A stretch of 64,000 nucleotides of DNA from Pseudomonas sp. Irchel s3f7 (lineage in GTDB: Bacteria; Pseudomonadota; Gammaproteobacteria; Pseudomonadales; Pseudomonadaceae): the NCBI RefSeq assembly GCF_900187615.1, contig NZ_FYDO01000029.1, forward strand, positions 1 through 64,000, written 5' to 3'. The notes beneath the pieces are model-generated. The model worked only from the letters and a program-made list of their open reading frames with translations, was not told the DNA's origin and searched no databases. How positions within the stretch are numbered: position 1 is the first letter of the stretch; the number at the start of each line of letters is the position of its first letter. The translations under genes and the position numbers were made by a program. Positions 46,492 to 57,486 of the stretch are shown piece after piece.

Positions 46492-46614
46492 TAGAAACTT
46501 CCTTTTCCGAACGATTTCGTATGGTTATTTTGTTGCCTGACCCTGCAAAGCTATAGAAGGCGGCGATTAATCAGAAGTTCATCCGACTTTTCGCATTCCC
46601 CCCCGGGAAACTTC

Positions 46615-47406
46615 CTACTTGTCGAAGCTTCGCACAATGCCGGACGTATTCCACAGTATCGGCAAGATATTTCTGAAATGTACCGGGTCGGCACTGGTCC
46701 AGAATTGCGCCTCGCGCGCAGGCCCGTCGGCAAGCAGTTCGCCTTCGGCCAGCAGACGCTGAAGCTGGCGCGCCACCGCAGCGCCAGTGTCGATCAGGCT
46801 GATGTCGGCGGGGATCATCTGCTTGAGCATCGGTTTCAGGAAGGGGTAATGGGTGCAACCAAGGATGAGCGTGTCAGCGCCGGCGGCGAGCAGCGGCTCG
46901 ACGTATGAGGCCAGCAACTGGCGCAGCGCCGGACTGCGCAGGTCGCCATTTTCAATCAGCTCAACGAGCCCGGGGCACGGTTGGGTAATGACCCGAACAT
47001 CGGTGGCAAAACGGTCGAGCAACGCGGCAAACTTTGCGCTTTGCAACGTCCCCGTGGTGGCCAGCACTCCGACCACGCCACTGCGGGTCGCGGCGGCGGC
47101 CGGCTTGACCGCCGGTTCCATACCGACGATGGGCCACTCGGGATAGTCGCGTCGCAAGTCGGCGACGCCGGCAACGGTTGCCGTGTTGCAGGCCAGCACC
47201 AAAGCCTTGGCACCCTGCTGCTGAAAAAATTCAGCCATCACGCTGCAACGCTGCCGGATGAATTCGGGGGTTTTTTCGCCGTAGGGAACGTTGCCGCAAT
47301 CGGCGACGTACATCAGCGTTTCGTTGGGCAGCAAGCGCTGGATCTCGGCCAGCACCGAGAGCCCACCAACGCCGGAGTCGAACACGCCAATCGGCGCTTC
47401 ACGCAT
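46615..47406 (-). CDS. murI: Glutamate racemase
   Basis: 263 residues. The two catalytic Cys are C73 (LACNTATV) and C184 (LGCTHYPF), and the N-terminal [11 protein letters not shown] block is present. It provides D-glutamate for peptidoglycan. The chosen ATG (47406) overlaps moeB by 8 nt, and the frame's longer upstream extension runs inside moeB and is rejected. Last gene of the hemA-prfA-prmC-moeB-murI run. Confidence 0.95.
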   Translation of the reverse strand: MREAPIGVFDSGVGGLSVLAEIQRLLPNETLMYVADCGNVPYGEKTPEFIRQRCSVMAEFFQQQGAKALVLACNTATVAGVADLRRDYPEWPIVGMEPAVKPAAAATRSGVVGVLATTGTLQSAKFAALLDRFATDVRVITQPCPGLVELIENGDLRSPALRQLLASYVEPLLAAGADTLILGCTHYPFLKPMLKQMIPADISLIDTGAAVARQLQRLLAEGELLADGPAREAQFWTSADPVHFRNILPILWNTSGIVRSFDK

Positions 47407-48154
47407 GTTTCGACCCACAGACGCTACACCCCGGATCACGCTTGACCCGCAACTCACGGAAGCGTGTACCCAAAGCATCAATGAGCAACAGACGCCCCAC
47501 CAACGGCTCGCCAAAACCGGCCAGCAACTTCAGTGCTTCAAGCGCTTGCAAACTGCCCACCAGCCCCACCAGAGGACCGACTACGCCGGCTTCGCTACAG
47601 GTCAATTCAGCTTCGCTGCCGTGCCCGTATAAACAGTGGTAGCACGGACTCTCGGGACGGCGCGGGTCGAACACCGAGAGTTGTCCTTCAAGACGAATCG
47701 CCGCGCCGCTGACCAGCGGTTTTACCGCGGCCACACAAGCGGCGTTGACCGCTTCGCGGGTGGAGAAATTGTCGGAACAGTCGATCACCAGATCCACCCC
47801 GGCCACGGCCGCGGCCAGCGAGTCTTCGTCGAGCGCCGTGCGATGGGCGATCAACCGGACCTCGGGATTGATCGCCGTCAGGCGCTTGATCGCCGAATCG
47901 ACTTTGCTCAGGCCAACACTGTCGGTGTCGTGAATGATCTGGCGTTGCAGGTTGGTCAGGTCGACCGTGTCGAAGTCCGCCAGGTGCATTTCACCGATGC
48001 CCGCGGCGGCCAGGTACAACGCCACCGGCGCACCGAGACCACCGAGGCCGATGATCAACAGGCGGCTGTCTTTGAGCCGCAACTGGCCATCGATGTCGAT
48101 GTGTTGCAGCAGAATCTGCCGGCTATAGCGAAGCAATTCCTGATCATTCAGCAC
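47399..48154 (-). CDS. moeB: Molybdopterin-synthase adenylyltransferase (MoeB/ThiF family)
   Basis: 251 residues. ATP-binding [19 protein letters not shown] (34-52), zinc-binding pairs CYHC (171-174) and CSVC (243-246), and Cys186 are all visible. It adenylates the C terminus of MoaD for molybdopterin synthesis; ThiF/HesA-like use for ThiS is possible. It overlaps prmC by 7 nt at its start. Confidence 0.9.
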   Translation of the reverse strand: MLNDQELLRYSRQILLQHIDIDGQLRLKDSRLLIIGLGGLGAPVALYLAAAGIGEMHLADFDTVDLTNLQRQIIHDTDSVGLSKVDSAIKRLTAINPEVRLIAHRTALDEDSLAAAVAGVDLVIDCSDNFSTREAVNAACVAAVKPLVSGAAIRLEGQLSVFDPRRPESPCYHCLYGHGSEAELTCSEAGVVGPLVGLVGSLQALEALKLLAGFGEPLVGRLLLIDALGTRFRELRVKRDPGCSVCGSKHA

Positions 48155-48978
48155 GGCAGGCGCCCCAGACTGATGCGTTGATGACCGCCCAGATCGGTGC
48201 GGCTGTGGACTTCTTCAAACCCGCGGGCCAGTAGCAGATCGCGCACCGCTTCGGCTTGATCATAACCGTGTTCGAGCATCAGCCAGCCACCCGCCTCCAG
48301 ATGATCCGGTGCCTGGGCGACGATCAGACGCAGATCGTCGAGCCCATCGACACCGGCCACCAGGGCGCTTTCCGGTTCGAAGCGTACATCGCCTTCCACC
48401 AGATGCGGATCGGTCGCCGCGATGTACGGCGGATTGCTGATGATCAGTTGAAAACGCTGACCCTCCAGCGCACTGAACCAGTGACTGCTGAGCACCGTGG
48501 CGTTGTTCAGGTGCAGGCGCTGGCGATTGCGTTCGGCCAGGGCCACGGCTTCCAGCACGCGATCCACTGCCGTGACTTTCCATGCCGGACGCTCACTGGC
48601 CAGGGCCAGGGCAATTGCACCACTGCCAGTGCCGAGATCGAGTACTTTGGTTGGCGTGGCAGGTAACAGTTCCAACGCGGCTTCCACCAGCAACTCGGTG
48701 TCGGGACGCGGAATCAGCGTGTGCGGCGCCACCTCCAGATCGAGCTTCCAGAAACCCTGCTGGCCGAGAATATAGGCCACCGGCTCACCGCCGCGACGGC
48801 GTTGCAGATACTCGGCAAACGTCTGCGCCGCCTCACTCGGCACGATGCGTTCCGGCCAGGTATGTAAGAAGCTTCGGGACTTGCCCAACGCCGCCGCCAG
48901 CAACAATTCGGCGTCCAGACGCGCCGTCGGCGAGTCGGGCAAATCGGCAGCGCGCAACAGACTGGCGATGATTGTCAT
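48148..48978 (-). CDS. prmC: Release factor N5-glutamine methyltransferase
   Basis: 276 residues. SAM motif VLDLGTGSGAIALALA, catalytic NPPY (in IISNPPYIAA), and an N-terminal helical domain of the PrmC/HemK type. It methylates the Gln of the GGQ motif in RF1 and RF2. The RF1 gene it acts on is immediately upstream (prfA), with no gap. Confidence 0.95.
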   Translation of the reverse strand: MTIIASLLRAADLPDSPTARLDAELLLAAALGKSRSFLHTWPERIVPSEAAQTFAEYLQRRRGGEPVAYILGQQGFWKLDLEVAPHTLIPRPDTELLVEAALELLPATPTKVLDLGTGSGAIALALASERPAWKVTAVDRVLEAVALAERNRQRLHLNNATVLSSHWFSALEGQRFQLIISNPPYIAATDPHLVEGDVRFEPESALVAGVDGLDDLRLIVAQAPDHLEAGGWLMLEHGYDQAEAVRDLLLARGFEEVHSRTDLGGHQRISLGRLPC

Positions 48979-50061
48979 TTACTCACCTATCGCCGCCAGT
49001 TGATCGGCCTGGTATTCGGCCAGCAACGGCTCGATCACCGCATCGACGCCACCGGCGAGGATTTCGTCGAGCGAATACAGCGTCAGGTTGACCCGATGGT
49101 CGGTCACCCGGCCCTGGGCAAAGTTGTAAGTGCGGATGCGTTCGGAGCGGTCGCCGGAACCCACCAGCAACTTGCGCTCGCTGGCAATTGCATTAGCCGC
49201 AGCGCTGGTCTGCTGGTCGTTGAGCTTGGCCGACAGCCAGGACATCGCGCGGGCGCGGTTCTTGTGCTGCGAACGCTCCTCCTGACATTCGACCACGATG
49301 CCGGACGGCAAGTGCGTGATACGGATCGCCGAATCGGTCTTGTTGACGTGCTGACCACCAGCACCGGACGAACGATAGGTATCGACCCGCAGGTCCGCCG
49401 GGTTGATCTCGATCGTTTCCTGCTCGTCCGGTTCGGGAAGTACCGCCACGGTGCAGGCCGAGGTGTGAATGCGACCTTGGGACTCGGTCGCCGGAACCCG
49501 CTGCACGCGGTGCGCGCCGGATTCGAACTTCAGCTTGCCGTAGACGTTGTCGCCTTCGACCCGGGCGATGACTTCTTTATAGCCACCGTGCTCACCCTCG
49601 TTTTCCGAGAGGATCTCCACTCGCCAGCCGCGACGCTCGGCGTAACGCGAATACATGCGGAACAGGTCGCCGGAGAAAATCGCCGCCTCGTCACCGCCGG
49701 TGCCGGCGCGGATTTCGAGGAACACGTTGCGCCCGTCGTTCGGATCCTTGGGCAACAGCATGCGTTGCAGGCTGGCTTCCAGTTCGACCAGGCGTTCCTT
49801 GGCTTCGCGAACTTCTTCCACGGCCATTTCACGCATGTCCGGGTCGCTGTCCTTGAGCAGTGCCTGGGCCCCTTCGAGGTCGCCCTGCACTTTGAGCAGC
49901 TGTTTATAGGTTTCGACGATCGGCTCGACTTCCGCATATTCCTTGGAATAGGTGCGGAATTTGTTCTGATCGGAAATGACCTCGCCATCGCCAAGCAGGG
50001 CGGTCAATTCCTCGAAACGGTCCTGGAGGATGTCCAGCTTATTGAGCAGTGACGCTTTCAT
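48979..50061 (-). CDS. prfA: Peptide chain release factor 1
   Basis: 360 residues. The stop-codon-reading PAT tripeptide is at 190-192 and the GGQ motif at 235-237 ([13 protein letters not shown]). It ends translation at UAA and UAG codons. It overlaps hemA by 4 nt, and the order hemA-prfA-prmC is conserved in many gamma-proteobacteria. Confidence 0.96.
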   Translation of the reverse strand: MKASLLNKLDILQDRFEELTALLGDGEVISDQNKFRTYSKEYAEVEPIVETYKQLLKVQGDLEGAQALLKDSDPDMREMAVEEVREAKERLVELEASLQRMLLPKDPNDGRNVFLEIRAGTGGDEAAIFSGDLFRMYSRYAERRGWRVEILSENEGEHGGYKEVIARVEGDNVYGKLKFESGAHRVQRVPATESQGRIHTSACTVAVLPEPDEQETIEINPADLRVDTYRSSGAGGQHVNKTDSAIRITHLPSGIVVECQEERSQHKNRARAMSWLSAKLNDQQTSAAANAIASERKLLVGSGDRSERIRTYNFAQGRVTDHRVNLTLYSLDEILAGGVDAVIEPLLAEYQADQLAAIGE

Positions 50062-51347
50062 TGCGGTTTCTTATCCGAAAAGCTATCCGATGAGCCCTCA
50101 CCGAGGGCAAAGAGTTCCTGGGCCATCGCCAGCGCATCCAGGCGACCTTCGGCAGAGAGCTTTTTCAACTGCACGCTCGGAGCGTGCAACAGTTTGTTGG
50201 TCAGGCCACGCGCCAGTTGCACCAGCACGTCTTCGGCGCTGCTGCCGTTGGCCAGCAAGCGCTGGGCCTTCTGCAATTCTTCGTCGCGCAGGCGTTCGCT
50301 CTGTTGACGATAGGCCTTGAGCACGTCCACCGCCGCCAGTTCACGCAGGCGCACCATGAAATCTTCGGCACCGACCGAGACCATCTCTTCCGCTGCCTGG
50401 GCTGCACCCTGGCGGCTCTTGAGGTTCTCGGCGACCACTTCATGGAGATCGTCGACGCTATAGAGGTAAACGTCGTCCAACTCGCCGACTTCCGGCTCGA
50501 TATCGCGCGGTACGGCAATGTCGACCATGAAGATCGGCTTGTGCTTGCGCAGCTTCAGCGCGCTTTCCACCGCGCCTTTGCCCAGGATCGGCAACTGACT
50601 GGCGGTGGAGCTGATGACGATGTCACTGCGTACCAGCTCCGCCGGAATGTCCGAGAGTAGCACCGCATGGGCGCCGAACTGTTCGGCCAGGATGCTGGCG
50701 CGCTCCAGGGTGCGGTTGGCGACGACAATGCGCTTCACACCCAGGTCATGCAGATGGCGGGCGACCAGCGTGATGGTCTCGCCCGCACCGATCAACAAGG
50801 CCTGGCTGCGTTGCAAATCGCTGAAAATCTGTTTCGCCAGGCTCACCGCAGCAAACGCCACGGACACCGGGTTCTCGCCGATGGCGGTGTCCGTGCGCAC
50901 TTGCTTGGCCGCATTGAACGTCGCCTGGAACAATCGCCCGAGCAACGGCCCGACCGTACCGGCCTCACGGGCCACGGCATAGGCCGACTTCATCTGACCG
51001 AGAATCTGCGGCTCGCCCAACACCAGCGAATCGAGCCCGGAGGCGACCCGCATCATGTGACGAACTGCCGCATCGTCCTCGTGCACATAAGCGCTTTGGC
51101 GCAACTCTTCGAAGCTCAAATGATGATAATCGGCCAGCCAGCGCAGAACGACGTCCGCCGACAGGTGATCCTGTTCTATATAGAGTTCACTGCGATTGCA
51201 GGTGGAGAGGATCGCAGCTTCGCGGCTGTCGGTGAGTCGGCAGAGCTGCTGCAGGGCCTCCACCAGTTGCTCAGGGGTAAAAGCCACGCGCTCGCGGACG
51301 TCTACTGAAGCAGTCTTGTGGTTAATACCGAGTGCAAGGAAGGCCAT
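50058..51347 (-). CDS. hemA: Glutamyl-tRNA reductase
   Basis: 429 residues. Nucleophilic C50 in LSTCNRSE, nucleotide-binding [16 protein letters not shown], and a C-terminal helical dimerisation domain. It reduces glutamyl-tRNA to glutamate-1-semialdehyde, the first committed step of haem synthesis in this lineage. First gene of the five-gene minus-strand run; the promoter must lie in 51348-51670. Confidence 0.95.
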   Translation of the reverse strand: MAFLALGINHKTASVDVRERVAFTPEQLVEALQQLCRLTDSREAAILSTCNRSELYIEQDHLSADVVLRWLADYHHLSFEELRQSAYVHEDDAAVRHMMRVASGLDSLVLGEPQILGQMKSAYAVAREAGTVGPLLGRLFQATFNAAKQVRTDTAIGENPVSVAFAAVSLAKQIFSDLQRSQALLIGAGETITLVARHLHDLGVKRIVVANRTLERASILAEQFGAHAVLLSDIPAELVRSDIVISSTASQLPILGKGAVESALKLRKHKPIFMVDIAVPRDIEPEVGELDDVYLYSVDDLHEVVAENLKSRQGAAQAAEEMVSVGAEDFMVRLRELAAVDVLKAYRQQSERLRDEELQKAQRLLANGSSAEDVLVQLARGLTNKLLHAPSVQLKKLSAEGRLDALAMAQELFALGEGSSDSFSDKKPQ

Positions 51348-51483
51348 TCAAAGTCGCTGATGGTGACGTGAAGCCGGCAATTGTCCTACTTCGACGGAAA
51401 CAGAACAACTACTCGATCTCTATCGTCTTGGTAGACAACGTCGACGTTGCGAGCCGTTCTCGTTTACCCGAACGACAGGGCTT

Positions 51484-51574
51484 CTGTAGTGCTGCCGTAG
51501 GCTGCGATCTTTTGATCCTGATTTCGGCGTACTTGAAGACGCCAAAAGATCGCAGCCTACCGCAGCGCCTACAT
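51484..51574. repeat. REPIN (GATCGCAGCC type) between hemA and the TPR gene
   Basis: CTGTAGTGCTGCCGTAGGCT and AGCCTACCGCAGCGCCTACA are inverted, with GCTGCGATCTTTTG and its partner in the centre. The rest of the 323-nt gap 51348-51670 must hold the divergent promoters of hemA and the TPR gene, but no strong consensus is seen. Confidence 0.8.
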
Positions 51575-51670
51575 GGGACCTGTAACATCGGGAAAATGCC
51601 GGGGCGGTTATGTTTGGCCGAAAGCTTGTGTCATGATGATCCGACCGCAGGTTAGTCGTCCTCTTCCTAT

Positions 51671-53395
51671 ATGAATAGATCCTCCGCGTTGCTCCTCGCT
51701 CTTGTCTTCCTCAGCGGCTGCCAGGCCTTGGCTCCCGTTTCGTCCGACGGTACGCCGCCGGCTGAAGACAGCGCGCCGGCCCCTGAAAAGCCCAAGGTCT
51801 ACAGCTCGTTCAGCGAAGACACCGTCTTCAGCCTGCTGAGCGCGGAGCTGGCTGGCCAGCGCAATCGTTTCGACATTGCCCTGGACAACTATGTGACCCA
51901 GGCCATCAAAACCCAGGATCCGGGCGTTTCCGAGCGGGCATTTCGCATTGCCGAGTACCTTGGCGCCGATCAGGCAGCCCTCGATACCGCGCTGATCTGG
52001 GCCAAAAACGCCCCGAACGACCTCGAGGCGCAACGCGCTGCGGCCGTACAACTGGCTCGCGCCGGGCGTTATGACGACTCCATGGTCTATATGGAGAAAG
52101 TCCTGCTGGGCAAGGGCGATACCCATTTCGACTTCCTCGCGCTTGCGGCGGCCGACACCGATCAGGATACCCGCACCGGTCTGAAGAACAGCTTCGACCG
52201 ACTGCTGCTGCGTCATCCGAACAACAGCCAGCTGATTTTCGGCAAGGCCTTGCTGATGCAGCAAGATGGCGACGCCAAAGGCGCATTGACCCTGCTCGAA
52301 GACAACCCGCCGGACGATGGCGAAATCGCCCCGATCCTGCTGCGCGCACGCCTGCTGCAGACCATGGGTCGCGGCGACGAAGCCCTGCCGCTGCTGAAAA
52401 AAAGCATCAAGAAGTACCCGGACGACAAACGCTTGCGCCTGACTTACGCACGCATGCTGGTCGAACAGGACCGCATGGACGACGCCAAAGCCGAATTCTC
52501 CAGCCTGGTTCAGCAATACCCGGACGACGACGATTTGCGTTATTCGCTGGCGCTGGTTTGCCTCGAAGCCAAGGCATGGGAAGAAGCCAAAGGCTACCTG
52601 GAAGACTTGATTGCCCGGGACAGCCACGTCGACTCCGCACACCTGAACCTCGGTCGCATCGCTGAAGAGCGCAACGACCCGCAAGGTGCACTGATCGAGT
52701 ACGACCAGGTCGGCCCGGGCAACGATTACCTGCCGGCACAATTGCGCCAGGCGGATATCCTGATGAACAACGGCAGGACCGCCGAAGCCCAACGCAAGCT
52801 GGCAGCGGAGCGCGACGAACAACCGGATTACGTGATCCAGTTGTACCTGATCGAAGCTGAAACCCTGTCCGCCAACAATCAGGGCGACAAGGCCTGGAAC
52901 GTGTTGCAACAAGCCCTGGAGAAATACCCGGACGATTTGAATCTGCTCTATACCCGGGCCATGCAGGCGGAAAAACGCAACGACCTGGCGCAGATGGAAA
53001 AGGACCTGCGGCAGATCATCAAACGCGACCCGGACAACGCCATGGCGCTGAACGCTCTCGGTTACACCCTGTCTGACAGGACGACGCGTTACGCCGAAGC
53101 CAAGGCCCTGATCGAACAGGCCCACAAAATCAATCCCGAAGACCCGGCGGTCCTCGACAGCCTCGGCTGGGTCAATTTCCGCCTGGGCAATTACGACGAA
53201 GCCGAGCGCCTGTTACGCCAAGCGCTGGAGCGCTTCCCCGATCAGGAAGTCGCCGCTCACCTGGGTGAAGTCCTGTGGGCCAATGGCAAGCAACGCGAAG
53301 CCAAACAGGTCTGGAGCAAATTCCTCAAGGAACAACCCGACAGCCCAACCCTGCGCGGTACCATCAAGCGCCTGACCGGATCAGAGACTCTTTAA
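51671..53395 (+). CDS. TPR-repeat lipoprotein
   Basis: 574 residues. Lipobox FLSGC near residue 17 predicts an outer-membrane-anchored protein. Most of the rest is tetratricopeptide repeats, with clear units such as [20 protein letters not shown] and [20 protein letters not shown], and a final block matching PF13432-like repeats. It is probably a protein-interaction scaffold. It lies 4 nt ahead of lolB, so it is in the same transcript. Confidence 0.88.
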   Translation: MNRSSALLLALVFLSGCQALAPVSSDGTPPAEDSAPAPEKPKVYSSFSEDTVFSLLSAELAGQRNRFDIALDNYVTQAIKTQDPGVSERAFRIAEYLGADQAALDTALIWAKNAPNDLEAQRAAAVQLARAGRYDDSMVYMEKVLLGKGDTHFDFLALAAADTDQDTRTGLKNSFDRLLLRHPNNSQLIFGKALLMQQDGDAKGALTLLEDNPPDDGEIAPILLRARLLQTMGRGDEALPLLKKSIKKYPDDKRLRLTYARMLVEQDRMDDAKAEFSSLVQQYPDDDDLRYSLALVCLEAKAWEEAKGYLEDLIARDSHVDSAHLNLGRIAEERNDPQGALIEYDQVGPGNDYLPAQLRQADILMNNGRTAEAQRKLAAERDEQPDYVIQLYLIEAETLSANNQGDKAWNVLQQALEKYPDDLNLLYTRAMQAEKRNDLAQMEKDLRQIIKRDPDNAMALNALGYTLSDRTTRYAEAKALIEQAHKINPEDPAVLDSLGWVNFRLGNYDEAERLLRQALERFPDQEVAAHLGEVLWANGKQREAKQVWSKFLKEQPDSPTLRGTIKRLTGSETL

Positions 53396-53399
53396 AATC

Positions 53400-54017
53400 A
53401 TGTTTTTGCGCCACTTCATCGTTATCAGCTTCATCGCCCTGCTTGCCGGTTGCGCGGGTATCGGTCCACGCGAATCGGTCGAGGGTCACGGCGACCCGGC
53501 CCTTTGGCGCGAGCACAAACAGCAACTGACCAGCCTCGACGGCTGGCAGATCGACGGCAAGATCGGCATTCGCGCCCCCAAGGATTCAGGCAGCGGCACG
53601 CTGTTCTGGTTGCAGCGCCAGGATTACTACGACATCCGCCTCTCCGGCCCGCTGGGTCGCGGCGCGGCACGCCTGACCGGGCGCCCGGGAAAAGTGTCGC
53701 TGGAAGTCGCCAATCAGGGGCGCTACGAGGCGCCGAACCCGGAAATCCTGCTTGAAGAACAGATGGGCTGGAAATTGCCGGTGTCCAACCTGGCCTGGTG
53801 GGTGCGTGGGCTCCCCGCTCCCGACAGCAAAAGTCGCCTGACACTGGATGCCGACAGTCGCCTGGCCAGCCTCGAACAGGATGGCTGGAAGGTCCAATAC
53901 ACCTCGTACACGCAACAAAACGGTTTCTGGCTGCCCGAGCGCATCAAGCTGAGCGGCACCGACCTTGATGTCACGTTGGTGGTCAAGGTCTGGCAACCGC
54001 GCAAACTGGGGCAATGA
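53400..54017 (+). CDS. lolB: Outer-membrane lipoprotein receptor LolB
   Basis: 205 residues. Lipobox LLAGC (Cys18), the LolB-type core [20 protein letters not shown] and an exposed-loop region. LolB receives lipoproteins from LolA and inserts them into the outer membrane. Gene order TPR-lolB-ispE-tRNA-prs is standard for Pseudomonas. The stop is one base from the ispE start codon. Confidence 0.95.
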   Translation: MFLRHFIVISFIALLAGCAGIGPRESVEGHGDPALWREHKQQLTSLDGWQIDGKIGIRAPKDSGSGTLFWLQRQDYYDIRLSGPLGRGAARLTGRPGKVSLEVANQGRYEAPNPEILLEEQMGWKLPVSNLAWWVRGLPAPDSKSRLTLDADSRLASLEQDGWKVQYTSYTQQNGFWLPERIKLSGTDLDVTLVVKVWQPRKLGQ

Positions 54018-54018
54018 C

Positions 54019-54870
54019 ATGCCGGCCAACCGCCTGACCCTGCCCTCCCCGGCCAAACTCAATTTGATGCTGCACATTCTCGGTCGCCGTGAAGACGGCT
54101 ACCACGAATTGCAGACAATGTTTCAGTTCCTCGATTACGGTGACGAAATCACCTACGCACGACGCGATGACGGTGTCATTCAACTGCACACCGAATTCGA
54201 GGGCGTCCCCCACGACAGCAACCTGATCGTCAAAGCGGCCAGACAACTTCAGGAACAATCCGGTTGCTCGCTGGGCGTCGACATCTGGATCGAGAAAATC
54301 CTGCCCATGGGCGGCGGCATCGGTGGCGGCAGTTCGAATGCGGCAACGACGCTGCTCGGACTCAATCATCTCTGGCACCTGGGCTGGGACGAGGACCGGC
54401 TGGCCGCACTGGGTTTGACACTGGGCGCCGACGTTCCGGTTTTCGTGCGTGGCCATGCGGCTTTCGCCGAAGGTGTTGGCGAGAAACTGACCCCTGTTGA
54501 CCCGGAAGAACCGTGGTATCTCGTGCTCGTACCGCAAGTCTCTGTTAGTACGGCAGAAATTTTTTCAGATCCGTTGTTGACACGTAACACTCCTCCCATT
54601 AAAGTGCGCCCCGTTCCCAAGGGAAACAGTCGAAATGACTGCTTGCCGGTGGTAACAAGGCGTTATCCAGAAGTACGTAACGCTTTGAATTTGTTAGGTA
54701 AATTTACCGAAGCAAAACTCACCGGAACTGGAAGTTGTGTGTTTGGGGGCTTCCCAAGCAAAGCTGAAGCTGATAAAGTCTCGGCCCTTCTTACAGAGAC
54801 CCTTACAGGGTTTGTAGCAAAAGGAAGCAACGTTTCGATGTTGCATCGCAAGCTGCAAAGTCTGCTCTAA
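54019..54870 (+). CDS. ispE: 4-diphosphocytidyl-2-C-methyl-D-erythritol kinase
   Basis: 283 residues of the GHMP kinase family. The ATP loop [18 protein letters not shown] and the N-terminal [17 protein letters not shown] block identify IspE of the non-mevalonate isoprenoid pathway. ATG 54019 fits the family N terminus. The last third (from about 54541) is visibly richer in A and T than neighbouring genes and contains a promoter-like TTGACA-N17-TAAAGT. Confidence 0.94.
   Translation: MPANRLTLPSPAKLNLMLHILGRREDGYHELQTMFQFLDYGDEITYARRDDGVIQLHTEFEGVPHDSNLIVKAARQLQEQSGCSLGVDIWIEKILPMGGGIGGGSSNAATTLLGLNHLWHLGWDEDRLAALGLTLGADVPVFVRGHAAFAEGVGEKLTPVDPEEPWYLVLVPQVSVSTAEIFSDPLLTRNTPPIKVRPVPKGNSRNDCLPVVTRRYPEVRNALNLLGKFTEAKLTGTGSCVFGGFPSKAEADKVSALLTETLTGFVAKGSNVSMLHRKLQSLL
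54577..54605 (+). promoter_or_regulatory. Sigma-70 promoter inside ispE, probably for tRNA-Gln and prs
   Basis: TTGACA (54577-54582), 17-nt spacer, TAAAGT (54600-54605), then a GC-rich discriminator GCGCCCC, typical of growth-rate-controlled tRNA promoters. It lies about 300 nt before the tRNA. Confidence 0.55.
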
Positions 54871-54906
54871 AGGAACCGATTACTGGGTAATCGTTGCAAC
54901 AGATAC

Positions 54907-54981
54907 AGGGGCGTCGCCAAGCGGTAAGGCAGCAGGTTTTGATCCTGCCATGCGTTGGTTCGAATCCAGCCGCCCCTGCCA
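54907..54981 (+). tRNA. tRNA-Gln (anticodon TTG)
   Basis: 75 nt including the encoded CCA. Acceptor stem AGGGGCG/CGCCCCT, anticodon stem GCAGG/CCTGC with loop TTTTGAT and anticodon TTG at 54939-54941, and T-loop TTCGAAT. It lies between ispE and prs, as in other pseudomonads. Confidence 0.97.
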
Positions 54982-55026
54982 TTTTCTATACTCATCCAGG
55001 TTACCCTCAGCCTCTAGGTACTGCGC

Positions 55027-55968
55027 GTGTCCAAGATGATGGTCTTTACGGGGAACGCTAACCCCGATCTGGCTCGACGTGTCGTACGTCAGCTGCATAT
55101 CCCTCTCGGTGACATCTCTGTCGGTAAGTTTTCCGACGGCGAAATCACAGCCGAGATCAATGAAAACGTCCGCGGTAAAGACGTCTTCATTATTCAGCCG
55201 ACTTGCGCTCCGACCAACGATAACCTGATGGAACTGGTAGTGATGGCTGATGCCTTCCGCCGCTCCTCGGCTACTCGTATCACTGCTGTTATTCCTTACT
55301 TTGGTTATGCCCGTCAGGATCGCCGTCCGCGTTCCGCACGTGTGGCTATCAGCGCGAAAGTCGTTGCTGACATGCTTACCGTAGTCGGCATCGACCGTGT
55401 TCTCACGGTTGATCTGCATGCTGACCAAATCCAGGGTTTCTTCGATATTCCGGTAGATAACATCTACGGCTCCCCGGTTCTGGTGGATGACATTGAAGAT
55501 CAGCGCTTCGAAAACCTGATGATCGTATCCCCGGACATTGGTGGCGTCGTGCGTGCACGTGCCGTTGCCAAATCCCTGGGCGTAGATCTCGGGATCATCG
55601 ACAAACGCCGTGAGAAAGCCAATCACTCTGAAGTGATGCATATCATCGGTGATGTCGAAGGGCGTACCTGTATTCTGGTCGATGACATGGTCGATACCGC
55701 CGGCACTTTGTGCCACGCGGCAAAGGCCTTGAAAGAGCATGGCGCTGCCAAGGTTTTCGCTTACTGCACGCACCCTGTGCTGTCCGGTCGGGCGATCGAA
55801 AACATTGAAAATTCCGTGCTGGACGAGCTGGTGGTGACCAACACCATCCCGCTGTCCGCTGCAGCACAAGCCTGTGCGCGTATCCGCCAACTGGATATCG
55901 CACCGGTAGTTGCCGAGGCGGTCCGCCGCATCAGCAATGAAGAATCGATCAGTGCGATGTTCCGCTAA
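55027..55968 (+). CDS. prs: Ribose-phosphate pyrophosphokinase
   Basis: 313 residues. N-terminal [20 protein letters not shown] and the PRPP-binding [16 protein letters not shown] (about 215-230). It makes PRPP for nucleotides, His and Trp. The start is GTG at 55027, with AGG about 10 nt ahead. It ends at a strong terminator. Confidence 0.96.
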   Translation: MSKMMVFTGNANPDLARRVVRQLHIPLGDISVGKFSDGEITAEINENVRGKDVFIIQPTCAPTNDNLMELVVMADAFRRSSATRITAVIPYFGYARQDRRPRSARVAISAKVVADMLTVVGIDRVLTVDLHADQIQGFFDIPVDNIYGSPVLVDDIEDQRFENLMIVSPDIGGVVRARAVAKSLGVDLGIIDKRREKANHSEVMHIIGDVEGRTCILVDDMVDTAGTLCHAAKALKEHGAAKVFAYCTHPVLSGRAIENIENSVLDELVVTNTIPLSAAAQACARIRQLDIAPVVAEAVRRISNEESISAMFR

Positions 55969-56000
55969 GGGCCCTGCCCTTCTCGAAATGTCTCGTTGAC

Positions 56001-56045
56001 GAAAAGCGCCCCGCCCCGGCATTCCTGTCGGGGCGGGGCTTTTTT
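56001..56045 (+). terminator. Rho-independent terminator of prs
   Basis: CCCCGCCCCG (56009-56018) pairs with CGGGGCGGGG (56029-56038), followed by CTTTTTT. Confidence 0.95.
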
Positions 56046-56110
56046 GCCCATATCGCCTTTAGCGCTGGTCGCAAACGCTGGGGCGAGTGTGGTTATTTTG
56101 GAGATACAAC

Positions 56111-56710
56111 ATGAACGATTTTACCCTGAATGCTGAAGTGCGTTCCGACCTGGGGAAAGGTGCGAGCCGCCGCCTGCGTCGTCTCGCCGCCCTGGTTCCA
56201 GCTGTAGTTTACGGTGGCGAAAAAGCCCCTGAATCCATCAGCATGCTGGCCAAAGAAGTTGCCAAACTGCTCGAAAACGAAGCGGCTTACAGCCACATCA
56301 TCGAGCTGAACGTTGGTGGCACCAAGCAGAACGTCGTGATCAAAGCCCTGCAGCGTCACCCGGCCAAAGGCCACGTGATGCACGCTGACTTCGTACGCGT
56401 AGTCGCTGGCCAGAAACTGACCGCTATCGTTCCAGTGCACTTCATCAACGAAGAAGCACCGACCAAGAAAGGCGGCGAAATCTCGCACGTTGTTGCAGAG
56501 ATCGAAGTTTCCTGCCTGCCGAAAGATCTGCCTGAGTTCATCGAAGTCGACCTGGCTAACGCTGAAATCGGTTCGATCATTCACCTGTCGGACCTCAAAG
56601 CCCCTAAAGGCGTTGAGTTTGTTGCTCTGGCACACGGCGATGACAAGGCTGTTGCCAACGTCCACGCTCCACGTGTTGCTCCAGAAGCTGCAGAAGGCGC
56701 TGCAGAGTAA
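56111..56710 (+). CDS. rplY: 50S ribosomal protein L25 (Ctc form)
   Basis: 199 residues: N-terminal L25 domain ([20 protein letters not shown]) plus the C-terminal TL5/Ctc domain, as usual in Pseudomonas. It binds 5S rRNA. ATG 56111 with GGAG at a spacing of 8. It stands between two terminators or gaps, and its own promoter lies in 56046-56110. Confidence 0.95.
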   Translation: MNDFTLNAEVRSDLGKGASRRLRRLAALVPAVVYGGEKAPESISMLAKEVAKLLENEAAYSHIIELNVGGTKQNVVIKALQRHPAKGHVMHADFVRVVAGQKLTAIVPVHFINEEAPTKKGGEISHVVAEIEVSCLPKDLPEFIEVDLANAEIGSIIHLSDLKAPKGVEFVALAHGDDKAVANVHAPRVAPEAAEGAAE

Positions 56711-56879
56711 TTTTACTCTGTACGCCGGAGTGATCGGAAACATCGCGGACTAGAGCGTAGCGAGAAAGCGGGCGAGAACGCGGAGTTTACATCATGGTAA
56801 ATGAGCAATTTTCGTCCACTTTCGCCGCTCTCCCTAATTGCGGCGATGTTATCCACCACTCCAAGGAAGGGCCCCTATC

Positions 56880-57464
56880 GTGACTGCCATCAAACTGATC
56901 GTTGGCCTGGGTAATCCAGGTGCTGAATACGAACAGACCCGGCATAACGCAGGGGCCCTTTTTGTTGAGCGCATCGCGAACGCACAAGGCGTAAACCTTG
57001 TGGCGGACCGCAAATATTTTGGCCTGACCGGGCGCTACTCGCACCAGGGTCAGGATGTTCGTCTGCTGATTCCCACCACGTACATGAACCGCAGCGGCCA
57101 GGCCGTCGCGGCACTCGCCGGTTTCTTCCGCATCAAGCCTGAAGAAATCCTCGTGGCACATGACGAACTCGACCTGCCACCCGGCGTTGCCAAGCTCAAG
57201 CAGGGCGGCGGCCATGGCGGTCATAACGGGTTGCGCGACATCATTGCGCAACTGGGCAATCAGAATACGTTCTACCGTCTGCGGCTTGGCATCGGCCACC
57301 CGGGCGTCGCCAGTATGGTTTCAAATTTCGTCCTGGGTCGTGCGCCACGCGCCGAACAGGAAAAACTCGATGCCAGCATCGACTTTGCCCTCGGCGTGCT
57401 GCCGGATATCCTCGCCGGGGAATGGAACCGCGCGATGAAAAACCTGCACAGCCAGAAGGCCTGA
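56880..57464 (+). CDS. pth: Peptidyl-tRNA hydrolase
   Basis: 194 residues. The catalytic His lies in TRHNAG near residue 20; the [11 protein letters not shown] and [12 protein letters not shown] blocks are diagnostic. It recycles tRNA from stalled peptidyl-tRNA. The start is GTG 56880 after AAGGAAGGG; the open frame extends upstream without a family match. It is followed by ychF 22 nt later, the common pth-ychF pair. Confidence 0.95.
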   Translation: MTAIKLIVGLGNPGAEYEQTRHNAGALFVERIANAQGVNLVADRKYFGLTGRYSHQGQDVRLLIPTTYMNRSGQAVAALAGFFRIKPEEILVAHDELDLPPGVAKLKQGGGHGGHNGLRDIIAQLGNQNTFYRLRLGIGHPGVASMVSNFVLGRAPRAEQEKLDASIDFALGVLPDILAGEWNRAMKNLHSQKA

Positions 57465-57486
57465 CTCTTATCCGAGGGGAAACACC

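Noticed and set aside
51377-51388. GCAATTGTCCTA upstream of hemA, identical over 12 bases to the ehuB motif
   Set aside because: The remaining bases of the candidate EnuR site do not match, it lies in the hemA/TPR gap with no link to ectoine, and a chance match is plausible. It should be kept in mind as a specificity control for the EnuR motif.
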